The notes under the pieces were generated by a model that saw only the letters and a program-made list of their open reading frames with translations, did not search any database and was not told where the DNA came from. Source: Cryptomeria japonica (lineage: Eukaryota > Streptophyta > Pinopsida > Cupressales > Cupressaceae). From it: a DNA stretch of 64,000 bases. The stretch's first letter is position 1. Each line of letters begins with the position of its first letter. Below, piece after piece: positions 11,118-21,342 of this stretch. Both the position numbers and the translations under genes were made by a program. The stretch is taken from positions 104,768,796 to 104,832,795 of the forward strand of contig NC_081412.1 of the NCBI RefSeq assembly GCF_030272615.1. Reading direction: 5' to 3'.

Positions 11118-11572
11118 TCAGTAAAGGTATGAAGGGACTGCATTCTCTGAAGGTTAAAATCATAACAGTTCCTATTCTATTATGTACTAAATTCAAAATC
11201 TGCATAGTTAAGATGCATTAGTAAGTTTGAAATTCTATCAAAAAGTACTTTACAGGAAACCTGTCAAGTCGGTGAATACAAGAAGCCTGTCAAGTCAGTA
11301 AATGAAGGAAATTTGGTTACTTGGTACAAAAAAGGAGAGTAAATCAGTTAAAAGTGAACCGAGTGCATTTAATATTTTTGACCTAACCTGCACGAAGCTC
11401 AATAAGGTATTTTGTGTACTTAAAAGCATTTTCGCAGTCATTTACACTTACCAAGTTTTTGAAAGAGCAGAGCAGAGTGATTCCAAGGCGATGAAACCTC
11501 ATTCTAAGAAAATTCAAGGTATTTACATCAAATCTCATCACACTGTTAACCTAGCTTATCGATCTTATCAAA
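11118..11572 (+). other. R2 spacer between the two ORFs
   Basis: No coding domain is recognised. A 95-codon frame (11302-11589) overlaps the start of the second ORF in a different frame and may be chance. A near-duplicate phrase 'aagcctgtcaagtcagt(g)aat' occurs twice (about 11257-11302). Confidence 0.4.
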
Positions 11573-14500
11573 TTGTTATTATCTACTGAGTGTGAAGCGT
11601 CTGTCATTTGTAAATCATCAAACCCTAAGGATAGTTTGCTAAGTTTTTACCTGAAATCTACAGTGGAGCCCAAGATCCAAGATCCCATTATTGTCAAGAA
11701 TGTAGAGAAGCCCTCACTGAAATACACTTTGACTCCTAAAGTCGCCTCTGAACCGGATGACAAAACTGCCTTTTTACTCATCCCGGATTGAGTCTTGTTA
11801 GTCGAAGATGTGAGATTCTTCACCAAATGCCATGTTGAAGAACTCGGTCATGTTGAGATTAGAGACACCTATGATGAATTATGTATCAATGGTGTATTAA
11901 ACAACAAGTATGAACACATCAGAATCAAGGGATTGACTGAAGCCCTAACCTACCCTCGTGTGTTCAAGCCCCAATGGGTCAAGTTTGTTCTAAGCAGAGT
12001 TCATGATGATTTCATGTGGCTAGAAGAGCAACCATTCAAAATCACCAAGGAAATCATTCATGTGATCACTAGTTATCCTATCTATGATCATGCACGAGCT
12101 CAAAAGATGATATCATAGAAGGAATTAATCAACTTAACTAGACTAGAATCTGATTACAGAGGACTGAAACTGAACAATGTCATTGATGCAGAACTTAAGT
12201 TTGCCATTAGAGTAATCAGTTACTATTTCTTCCAATCTGCAAGGGAAAACAATGTACCCTGTGCCGCAGTTGACATAGCTTATTAAATTGTGAAAAAGGG
12301 AATGAAAATTGACTTATGTGAAGTGTTACTGAAGAACCTATTTGAGAATCTAAACACAATAAGGAAGCCGAAGAAGAACAACTCGGCAAATAAACTAAAG
12401 TTTGGTTCACTTCTTGTATGCATGTTTTTCTACTTTGAGAAATTCTTTCCATCGGTCGGTAAAGTAGTTTGGGAGCTACACCGACCAATCACCCATCAAA
12501 TTAATGACTTTATCAAGAAGCTAGGTGATAATTTCAATGATATAATGGATGATTATTTCAGTAAATTTCAGGAGAAAATGCACAACAGGTATCGGATTCC
12601 ACCCCAGCTAGTGGAGAAATATAAAGATGATATATGCTTTGAGGTAGATACTAATTATTGTTATGTGAATGCTATGGAACCAAGAACTTAATCTTTGCCA
12701 CCTATGGGTTACGAGATTGAGTTTGATATCACACAACAACAAATTGATGCATATCTTACATTACCAAGGCATGCTACCAAGCTGAGATATGGAACCTATG
12801 AAGAGGTGAAGGGAAAAGTAAAAATGAGCATTGTAGTACCCAAAGCTACAAGAAAAGCAACAAAGATGATAAAGGTTTTAATGGAAAAATTCGGAGAAGA
12901 TTCTTCCTCCACACCTGTCAAAGGCACTCTTGCCATCACCAAAGAGGAATTTGAAGCTCAAGAGGTAGCAATAACACTGAGCACCGAATTGCCTAAGGGT
13001 AAAGTGTTGAAAAGAAAGAAACTAGACACTTCAAAGGCCCTACCAACTCCTCCAACAAAGAGACCTAATAAAAGATCATCAGCTGCATCATTGAGTAAGA
13101 AACAAAAGAGTGTTACTACTCCAAAGGTAACCAAGACCTACAAGAAATCTACTCGGAGACTCATTTTGGCAAAAGAGTCTAGTGATACAGAATCTGAAGA
13201 TGCAAACAAATTCCAAATTGTCAAGAGCAAGAAGGTAAATATACATAGTGTTGAAAATTTTTGTGCCAATCTGAAAGAATATGGTGGATTTGGTTCTTTT
13301 AGATATGTCAAGTATGAAACAAGAAATAATGATGAGAAGAGACAAATTGAAGAAGTTGTCATTTGCACACTTCTAAAGTTTTGGCTAGCTCCATTGGAAC
13401 TAGTAAAGTCACTTCCAAATGAACTTTACTTGCATATTGATAATAGGTGGAAATATGCAATGGACTCAGAGAAACAAATCAGAGAAAGAAGTCTAGTCCA
13501 TCTATTTCCTGATATGTCTGTAGCAGAAATAAAGGAACTTTTGACAACCTACAATTCAAAATTTCTTGTCAAACAGAGAGCCTTAAAACTGATAAATGGG
13601 CTATACATTGACATAGAGAATGGGACAAAAGCAAAATGGCAGGAAATCTTCAAAATCAAAGATGCCGGTGAACAATCTACAATTGAAATCATTGATGTCA
13701 CCAAGCAAGATCCTGATGTCACCGAGCACGGTCCTGATGCTACCGAACAAGACCCGACTGACACTATTCAAATTGATGAAGATGTCATGGATATAGAGGA
13801 ACTAGAGTAGGAAATGATAGAAGGCACTACATATGCAAAGCTTGTATCTAGTGAATCCGTTTTAGAACAAGTTCAGCCTTATCCACCAATCAATCCACCT
13901 ATCTCTACCGAAGCTCCTCAAGATATAGCACAAGGCACTGAAGGTCACAAGTTTACAATAGGAGAAGAGACTACTCAAGAATAGACCTCTGAAGCACCTT
14001 TGAGCATAAAAAATGTAGCAACTAAGACACCTAGTACCGAGCAACCGAAAGACACCACAGTAGCTACAGGAACTCACCAAAGTGTTACCTCTACCGAGCA
14101 ACCTACCAAGGGTCAGCAAGCCTCTCAAGCTATTGTCTTGGTCCAACAGACCAAAGGTAAAGAGAAGAAGGTGAAAAAGCATAGCTTCGAAGTTGATTTA
14201 TCTAAACCAATAGTGTTGCCCAATGTGGATATATCAAAATTAAAGGGACAAGCACTCATTAATTTCGGTGAACTATGAAAAGCAAAGGCCAAACAAGAAA
14301 AATAGATGGCCATACAAAAGAAGAATAAAGTACTTCAGAAGGTGAAGACATTGCTATCAGATATGCTACCTATAGCTACAGTGTCAACCGATGCAGCCAT
14401 CCACATTCAATTGGATGAACTCCTTAATCAAATAGAAACATCTGGAGTAGATGCATCTGAGTACTTGAGCAAGCTAAAAGACAAGGAGCTTACTGCAAAA

Positions 14501-14990
14501 ATGATAGAAGAGGTACAAAAAGCTCTAGCATATTCTTTATTTATTTCAGAAACTTTGTACATTTTCTATATTCATTAAAGATATCAAGAATAAAACTGAT
14601 GCAATTGAGAAAGAGATCACCGATCTCTCAAATAAGTTGACCACAGAGCCCAATTCCATTCAGAATTTTTATACAAAGCTTCAATAGCTCATGTCTCAAC
14701 AACTAGAACTATGAAATGAAGAACATAAGATTAGGATGGATATAATGACACTGCAGACATTATTCCTTCCTCATCTTTCATCAGTTCAAGAACAAATTAG
14801 CCGACCTACATGCCTATCTACTACACAAGAGGGAAGCACTCTTGATGGCTTAATATCCCTATTGGCTGATATTCAAGCACAAACTTCTTTAATGGAAAGT
14901 GTAAAGGATGCACTCTTTGTCACACTCACCAACGCTCGGACAAAGTATAAATCCATTTTTGATCAGTTACCACCCCCGAATGGAAATTAA
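11573..14990 (+). pseudogene. R2 second ORF, very long, unknown function
   Basis: A single frame runs from about 11573 to 14578, with in-frame stops near 11789, 12116, 12283, 12689, 13808, 13982, 14276, 14303 and 14576. A shifted frame (14736-14990) continues it, for roughly 1,100 codons before decay. The N-terminal ~370 residues look globular, with conserved-looking phrases such as WLEEQPFKITKEIIHVI and LLVCMFFYFEKFFPSVGKVVW. A Lys/Arg-rich patch (about 13051-13150) could be a nuclear-localisation signal. A second globular part (about 13240-13620) precedes a 21-bp, 7-residue repeat (DVTxxDP) and Thr/Gln/Pro-rich, then Lys-rich segments. It ends just before the purine tracts, the position normally held by pol. 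I see no polymerase, integrase or protease residues. Similar unnamed ORFs may occur in plant retroelements, but I cannot name the family. Confidence 0.6.
13694..13756 (+). repeat. 21-bp tandem repeat, three copies
   Basis: Units 13694-13714, 13715-13735 and 13736-13756 encode variants of the seven-residue unit DVTEQDP within the R2 second ORF. Confidence 0.75.
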
Positions 14991-15002
14991 GTTTTTGATG
15001 TT

Positions 15003-15299
15003 TATCAAAAAGGGGGAGTGATACAGTTTTAGTGATATAGTTTTGATATAGTATTCAGAGTATTGTATATAGGGGGAGTATACCGAGCAGAGTAAGTAGA
15101 GAACACAAGCACAGAACTGAGCATGCAAAATCAGAGTTATGTACAGTATAATGATAAGGGGAGTATATCTGATTATACTATTTCATTGACTATTGTATAT
15201 ACTATCAAGTATAGTCATTTTGCAAAGTATATAGATTTTTGAGTTATGACTTTGAAAGTAGTTTTGTCAAACATCTCAACCAATGTTAAAAGGGGAGAT
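15003..15299 (+). promoter_or_regulatory. Four polypurine-like tracts before R2 3' LTR
   Basis: AAAAAGGGGGAG (~15009), AGGGGGAG (~15071), AAGGGGAG (~15155) and AAAAGGGGAGAT (~15288) lie within 300 bases. Only the last touches the LTR and is the expected plus-strand primer. The others may be supplementary priming sites or relics. Confidence 0.55.
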
Positions 15300-16448
15300 T
15301 GTTACTACTTATCAAGATGCAATTAGTTTTTATATTCAAAGTCATACTATATACTATAGTCGGTTAACACAACCGAATCATGCAGTCAGTATACACAGAG
15401 AAGTCGGTATGCATAGTCTAGTCAGTTACAGAGAAAAGCAGTCACAGAATGCAGTATACACCGTGCTGTCTACCGAGTATCTTTTTATGTCTACCAAGCA
15501 GCAAAGATGACACACCGAGTTGATATACACCGAGTGAAACATTTTACCAGATACATTGAACCTGGACATGCATATGAAAACATGCTACAAGATCGAGGCA
15601 CATCTAACCGTTATTACATTGGAAATTGTACTAAAAGATTGTGTATGATTTTGAGATCAATCTAACCAATGAAATATTTTGTATAGCTATTCATTTGAGG
15701 AATCTTGTTTGTAAGATCGAAACAATGAATTAGATCACCATCTTAAGAGATCTATTTATACAACATGAGTTAAGGGTGTATATGTGTGTAAGAAGACTGT
15801 TACAGAGACATAGAGGTCACCGAGAAGGTTTTCAGAGAACAGTCGAAGAACAAAGTAAATAGAAGGGTTTACTGAGTTACTATATGGGTTACTGAGGTAT
15901 GCTATAAGCAAGGTAATCTATTCTGAGCACATAGAATCTGCTATAACATTTTAGATGTAAAGTTGCAGATATTTGTAATGATTTTATTGTAATATTGTGA
16001 AGTTGCAAGAGAAACCTTTAACAGGGTAAAAGACTCTAATCAAGTCTATAAATTGTAAAGCCTCTAACCAGGTGCAGCATTCAGAATAAATGTTGTAAAA
16101 CCCTTTAGCAAGGTAGATCTAACAGATCTTGTTACTCCTAACAGGGTAAGCTATAAGAAATAGCTAAAATTTAGCTCTAATCGAGCACTCTTTATTATTG
16201 CAGTAGTGAAGTTGTGGGTGCCATCCCCACCACAGTTTTTCTCTATAACCAAGAGTTTCTGCGTAACCAAAATATATGTGTTATGGAGTGAATCATGTAT
16301 GATTATTATCTATTTGCTTTAACTTTATTTTATGCTACTACACTATTTTGTTTATGCATAATAGTAAAGTTATTATTCAATAAAAGTTTTGTAGTACCGA
16401 TTCACCCCTCCCCTCTCAGTACATGAGCTTTCCATATTGGGTCTAACA
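15300..16448 (+). repeat. R2 3' LTR
   Basis: It is 1149 bp, TGTTACTACT...GTCTAACA, homologous to 3541-4697 and followed by the ctact duplication. Confidence 0.9.
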
Positions 16449-16453
16449 CTACT
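16449..16453. repeat. Target-site duplication ctact, right copy (R2)
   Basis: It is an exact match to 3536-3540. Confidence 0.8.
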
Positions 16454-16913
16454 TATGTATTTGATGTTTATATTATGAACACTGAGTTGTAGCTTGGTGT
16501 AGGGGTTGGTGCTCCTTGGGTAGATGCCCTAAAAGCTGGGGTTGTAGCTCCTTTGGCTTGTAGTCCATAAATCAGGTAGGGGTTGTAGCTCCTTGGGCTG
16601 GTGCCCTAAAGTCAGGGGTTGGTTCTCCTTGGGTTGGTGTCCTAAAATTTGTAATTGTGTTTTCATTGTGAGGTTGGATTGGAGTAGTAGACTCCAGCAA
16701 CATTTCTCACTGAGGTTTTTCCTATCTTGGGTTTTCCTCGTATATGCTAGTGTTATGTGATGTCCCTTGTGTGATTGTATTTGTGTTGGTCTCTTCACTA
16801 ACTGGTCAGTCTACATTGAGGTAGATCTATTCTCACATAGGATTAGTAAAATAAAATATCTGAGAACCACTGATTCACCCCCTCCCCCTATCAATGGTGC
16901 ATTGTGTCTAACA
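16454..16913 (+). repeat. Right segment of the outer LTR
   Basis: It contains the phrase series 'ggttggtgccctaaa...', 'gtagactcc...', 'tttctcactgaggtttttcc...' and 'gattcaccccct', then ends GTCTAACA. The same series occurs on the minus strand of 62919-63300, where it ends next to a primer-binding site, so this is the terminal part of an LTR. No primer-binding site follows, as expected for a 3' LTR. Confidence 0.55.
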
Positions 16914-17682
16914 AATCATCATTCTCAAATGATAGGAGGATCTATAATTTCATGTTGAGAAGACAAGCTACAGAGTAGACCAAAAAGAGAACTGATTGGA
17001 TAAGGCATCCCAAAGTAGAAAAGAAATATACGCTACTATGTACAAGGCCTAATCTACTACTCGTGGAAAAGAAATACTTCAAGAGAAGTAAAAATCCAAG
17101 AACTATCCATGAATAGGCAATTTAAGGACAACATATGTCATTTCTTGGAGAAGATATGAAATGAAAATCCTCTCCCCACTTGCTTTGAATCGGATATGGG
17201 CCTGAGTAGATGACATCAACTTACCATGCCTTCATTTGTCTTCCTTCCTATCACTCCATATCTTGATCAAAATATTTATCCAAAAATTGAATATAGTTGC
17301 TCCTTGTACAAGTTTTATGACCTGCATCTGTAATTCATCATTTTGGTAAATTAGCTTCTTTTCTAGTTCCATTCTAACTCACCAAAGCTTCAACCCTCAA
17401 TTGTATTTACTTTTCATGTTACTAGCACAAGTTTGAAAACACTTTTACATGTCCATTGGGTTGCAGGGTTAAACTCCTTTCTCTGCACCCTATACTGTAG
17501 TTTGAGAAAATCAAACTCTAACTAATGGCCTAAGGCCATAAAAAATGAAGCACCATTGTTTTCCTTTATCAAAAATTTGATTCGCATCCACACATGTAAT
17601 CAATGAGTTGAAAATATTACCATATACATGTTGACCATCTTCAAAAATATTTGCAAATTGTAGACCCATCCTGCATTTGATA
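16914..17682. other. Unassigned flank or decayed repeat
   Basis: AT-rich sequence with no domain, LTR end, primer-binding site or RNA gene that I can recognise. A short minus frame (17511-17717) overlaps the gypsy remnant to the right in a different frame. Confidence 0.4.
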
Positions 17683-19458
17683 TCATCCAAATCCCTTATG
17701 ATTAAGAAAACACTCAACTAGTAAGTAATTAAGAATTCTTTGATCAGTTTGGATGACCCCTTCCTTATTATAAATACCATCCCCATAGGTGTCAGAGATG
17801 CCTTCAACATTTCCATCATAACTAGTCATGGAAGGAAATTGACCTTCGTCACGAGAAATTAATTCAGCATTCACATTTTGGTCAATCTTCACCATTTTGG
17901 GGTTTTCAACCTTCTCCTCATACAAAGGATTGGAAATCATATGAAAACCTTTCTCATAAATATTTAGGCAGAGCACAAGCTGATCTATATCTGCATCCTC
18001 ATCAAATAGTGCATTAAAAACTTCACTAAAACTACTGCCCACCTCAAATTCACTCTCACCCTTATTAGGCATAAGGTAATCATAATCTGAGTTGTAACAA
18101 CTTTTAGAATCATAACATTCAATGTTGTCTCTCATAGGCTTCAACAAAATCATCATGACTATCTTGGCCCTTTCCTTTATCCTCTTCAACCACACTTGCT
18201 GGTTCACAAATGTTTTCTTGATTTGATAATTTAGGAACAATTTGATCCACTACATAATTTTTTCTTATAATGGGATAGGTAGTATATCATTACTTATAAT
18301 GCTTGTTTCAAGCATACCTACCCAAACTAGCTCTTCACATTCATCACTATGAATATATTGACATGGCATAAGCACATGATGAAGCATATTTTCTTCATTG
18401 GAACATACCATGGAATTCTCTAGTTTATTAATAAAGAATGGTGTAACAATGTTAAACGTTTCATCATTACACACAACTAATCCTTGAGAAAATGATTTTG
18501 TCTCACCAAAACCTTACATATTATTATTATCTTCATTAGATGTACAACCTTCCAATTCTTCTTGATACAGGCTATTAGATCCATGTGAACCATAAGATTG
18601 AAGATAGACCCTTTGTGTGGCGTCCTTACTGAAAGGAGTAGTAATTCTATCACCTAGTCTAGCCATTGAAATTACTTCCATTTCTGTACCATTTGTATCA
18701 TATAAATTTTCATTAACCTTGTCTTCACTAATATGAGGAATAACCACTATTTGAGACAAGTTCTCTTTACTCGCATTTTAATTTGAATCATAGGTTTTAA
18801 CATGTCTTCTATGGTCAACAAAAGTGTAGGTTCTTTGATGTTGATCTTCAACTCTTGACTCACACCTCTCTTCAATATCTGGTATCTCTATATAGAAAGC
18901 TCTTGTAGTGAAATAACCCTTAGGGATTCCATATTTCAAATTATTCTCAATATCCATTACTATCTTATAAGCCTGGTACAAGGTTTGAGGATCCTTATCC
19001 CTTATTAAGTAACTCATTTCTTCATCAAATGCAACTAAGTAAACAACCAAACATACCGTGTCATTTGGCCTATAACTTCTAGGAATATCATCTAATGTTC
19101 TTTCAAATCTAAGATTGAAAATAAGGAGCAATCTATTCTTTATTATTTTAATAGCCATAAATCCCTTTATAGATGAACTGGGATTAACCCTTTCACCAAA
19201 TTATTCCAAAAAAGATTCACTCAACAAATATGGAAACCCATCTCTAGCATTTTCTTTTAAAGATTGAACAAAAAGTTTCATGCAAACATCTTCCTGACTT
19301 ATCTCAAAATCTCCTATCAAATCAAAAAACCTCCACAGGTGTTTACATTGATTCTGATCCTTTCCCATTAAAACTTGGTACATGCTCCCTAACATTAGCA
19401 GGAACAGGGTTTGGGAAACCTTGGATACCATTAAAAAATAATGGTCTATATATTTCAA
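17683..19458 (-). pseudogene. Decayed Ty3/gypsy gag and gag-pol spacer
   Basis: One minus frame runs through the region with stops at 19201, 18778, 18514 and 18265. The 5' part matches a retrotransposon Gag domain: a conserved Leu-Phe...SLKENARDGFPYL block near 19230, then FGERVN, an FNLRFERTLDDIP block and a YLI...DPQTLYQAYKIVMDIENN block (about 18950-19100). The 3' part is acidic linker containing SNPLYEE, also present as NNPLYEE in the Tat element near 37125, suggesting the same lineage. Pol is missing to the left. Confidence 0.65.
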
Positions 19459-20688
19459 TAGAAAATATTTTGTTATGGCTTGACAATGACTACATATGTT
19501 ACATGTTTACACTGAATATTTCTTAGGGATATACAAGAAACAATGTGTTTATTCAACAGTCTTACAATATTATAGTGTATGACTCGAAAACATACTTTAC
19601 TCAACCTATTACAGAATTTGCAAATTAATTTTCAGAAGTGTGTAAGAAGATTACTATCTGTCATGAATCTGTGAAGTGTGAACCTGTGTACCTGCAACTA
19701 GAATACAAAAACACTCAATAGATCATTACAAGCATGATTAGCAAATATAAACAAAGACATATGAAATCATGGCTAATCGATCTATCCCCTCCTAATAAAT
19801 GCAAGCATGAATTTGCTCTCAGATATGGTTAGCAATTCCAGTGACTTGACTACACCTAGATGGAGGATTTAAGATGATAATCATGACGCATTTAAACTAG
19901 AAATGATGAGATTAAGCTAGATGATAAACAAATTAAGCTAGATATAAGCTAAAATTGATCATGATAACAATGCTACAATGCTATATGCCTATTGTAGCAA
20001 TGCTTGAATGCAAATGAGATGGATTTGGGATTGGGATTACTACTGCTCCAAAATGGGGTCTATTTATAGGATTTCCAAGGCCAAGGGTGAGGTGGCAGGA
20101 ATCAATGGTCAAGATTGAGTCTGAAGATATCAATGGTTAAATTGGAGGTGGTTGAGAAAAGGTTGGATGAAAGGGGACAATTGGAGGTTGGTAGGAAAAG
20201 GGGTTGGTCGGAAGGGAACACTTGGTGACAAGTGTCAAGAAGCTTTTCTCATGAGAGGGCAAAGTGTCCAAGGAAAGGGGACATGGTGGTTAGGATGTGC
20301 AAGCTAGGATGGGGTTAGGCAAACCCAGGGTTAGATTGAATGAGTTAGGTTTAGGAGTGGTTAGGTTAGGTGGTTAGAAGTTAGGAGAATTTGAATTTAA
20401 AAATTCAAATAATAGGAAAAGGCTAATTAATTTCAACAACTCATGAATTTGATTTATTTTAATTAATTAGAGGATTTTAGAAGAAGTGAATTTGATGGGG
20501 GGAATTAATTAATCAAAGGAGATTACTTAAATGAACCTATTAAATAAATCCTTAGATTTATTAATAAGAAGATGAAAGGGGAGAATTTAATCAAATTGCT
20601 TAGTGAATTTAATTAAATTGGGGAGGGAGATTAATTAAATAATTGCTTATTTAATTAATTATCTTCAGACCATTTTTAGGTGTATACA
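19459..20688 (-). repeat. Probable minus-strand LTR and leader of the gypsy remnant
   Basis: Read on the minus strand, TGTATACACC begins at 20688 after a purine-rich stretch. A good TATA box follows at 20072, and the gag remnant starts at 19458. This is the order expected of a 5' LTR plus leader. The 20380-20660 part is full of AATTAATTAA motifs. I could not find a convincing primer-binding site between TATA box and gag, so the LTR end is undefined. Confidence 0.4.
20063..20072 (-). promoter_or_regulatory. TATA box, minus strand
   Basis: CTATAAATAG read on the minus strand matches the plant TATA consensus closely and points toward the gag remnant about 600 bases downstream. Confidence 0.55.
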
Positions 20689-21318
20689 CTATCATTCCCT
20701 TCCTTAGTGCTTATCTCACTTAATAGGGAAGTATTTCCTATAAATGACCTTCATGAAAATACACTTGACTCATAAAAATCTAAAGTACTTGGAAGTAGTG
20801 TAATGGTTGGAAATCAGCTTTACTAGTTCACTGTAGTGATAGATCTGAAATCATCTATGCATCATTTGTAGGTTCTCAGGTCAAATCTGATGCAGTACTA
20901 CAACTTCTTCTTCTTTGTCATGTGAATTATTTCCTTAGCTTGTCAGGGTACTTCATCATAAGAGCTCAAACCTGCTTTACTTCTACTACAAAATCCTTAG
21001 TTCTTCTTAATTCTTCTTCAAATAATGCACACTGGTGCAGAGATCTCAGAGTTTCCACCCACAATCTATGAGATATTTCTTGTAATATGGACAAATCTTG
21101 ACATAACTTACATTGAAAGATGAATTATAATAGATTCTCTGGCAACATTTATGAGAATTGACTCAACCAACCAAGATCTCAATTACTATATGCTCATGAA
21201 TTTTGTGCAGACATTCCTCAGTGGATAGGGGATATTTTTTGTTGGTGGCTTGAGTAGGGTAATCTCAACCACTTTGACCACTTCACCTTTTACAAACCAG
21301 AGATTCTAGACGACTATC
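20689..21318. other. Unassigned segment between LTR-like end and primer-binding site
   Basis: No coding domain on either strand. It could be the leftover interior of a heavily deleted minus-strand element whose primer-binding site is at 21319-21336. Confidence 0.35.
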
Positions 21319-21336
21319 CCCAGTAAAGTCACCATT
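21319..21336 (-). promoter_or_regulatory. Candidate gypsy primer-binding site
   Basis: The minus strand reads TGGTGACTTTACTGGGGA, close to the TGGCGACTCxxCTGGGGA type used by plant Ty3/gypsy elements. Six bases away lies an LTR-like end ...GGAACCAACA. Confidence 0.55.
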
Positions 21337-21342
21337 TTTTGT

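Larger units (their letters stand above)
3541..16448 (+). mobile_element. R2: non-autonomous LTR retroelement without recognisable pol
   Basis: This is a complete insertion bounded by two homologous LTRs and a perfect 5-bp duplication (ctact). It has an initiator-Met-tRNA primer-binding site and purine tracts before the 3' LTR. The 12.9 kb includes the 5-kb nested element R3, so R2 itself is about 7.9 kb. It carries a Gag-like ORF and a very long second ORF in another frame. I can find no aspartic protease, integrase, RT or RNase H motif in any frame. It therefore resembles large non-autonomous LTR elements that depend on a partner, except that it retains long coding regions. Confidence 0.85.
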
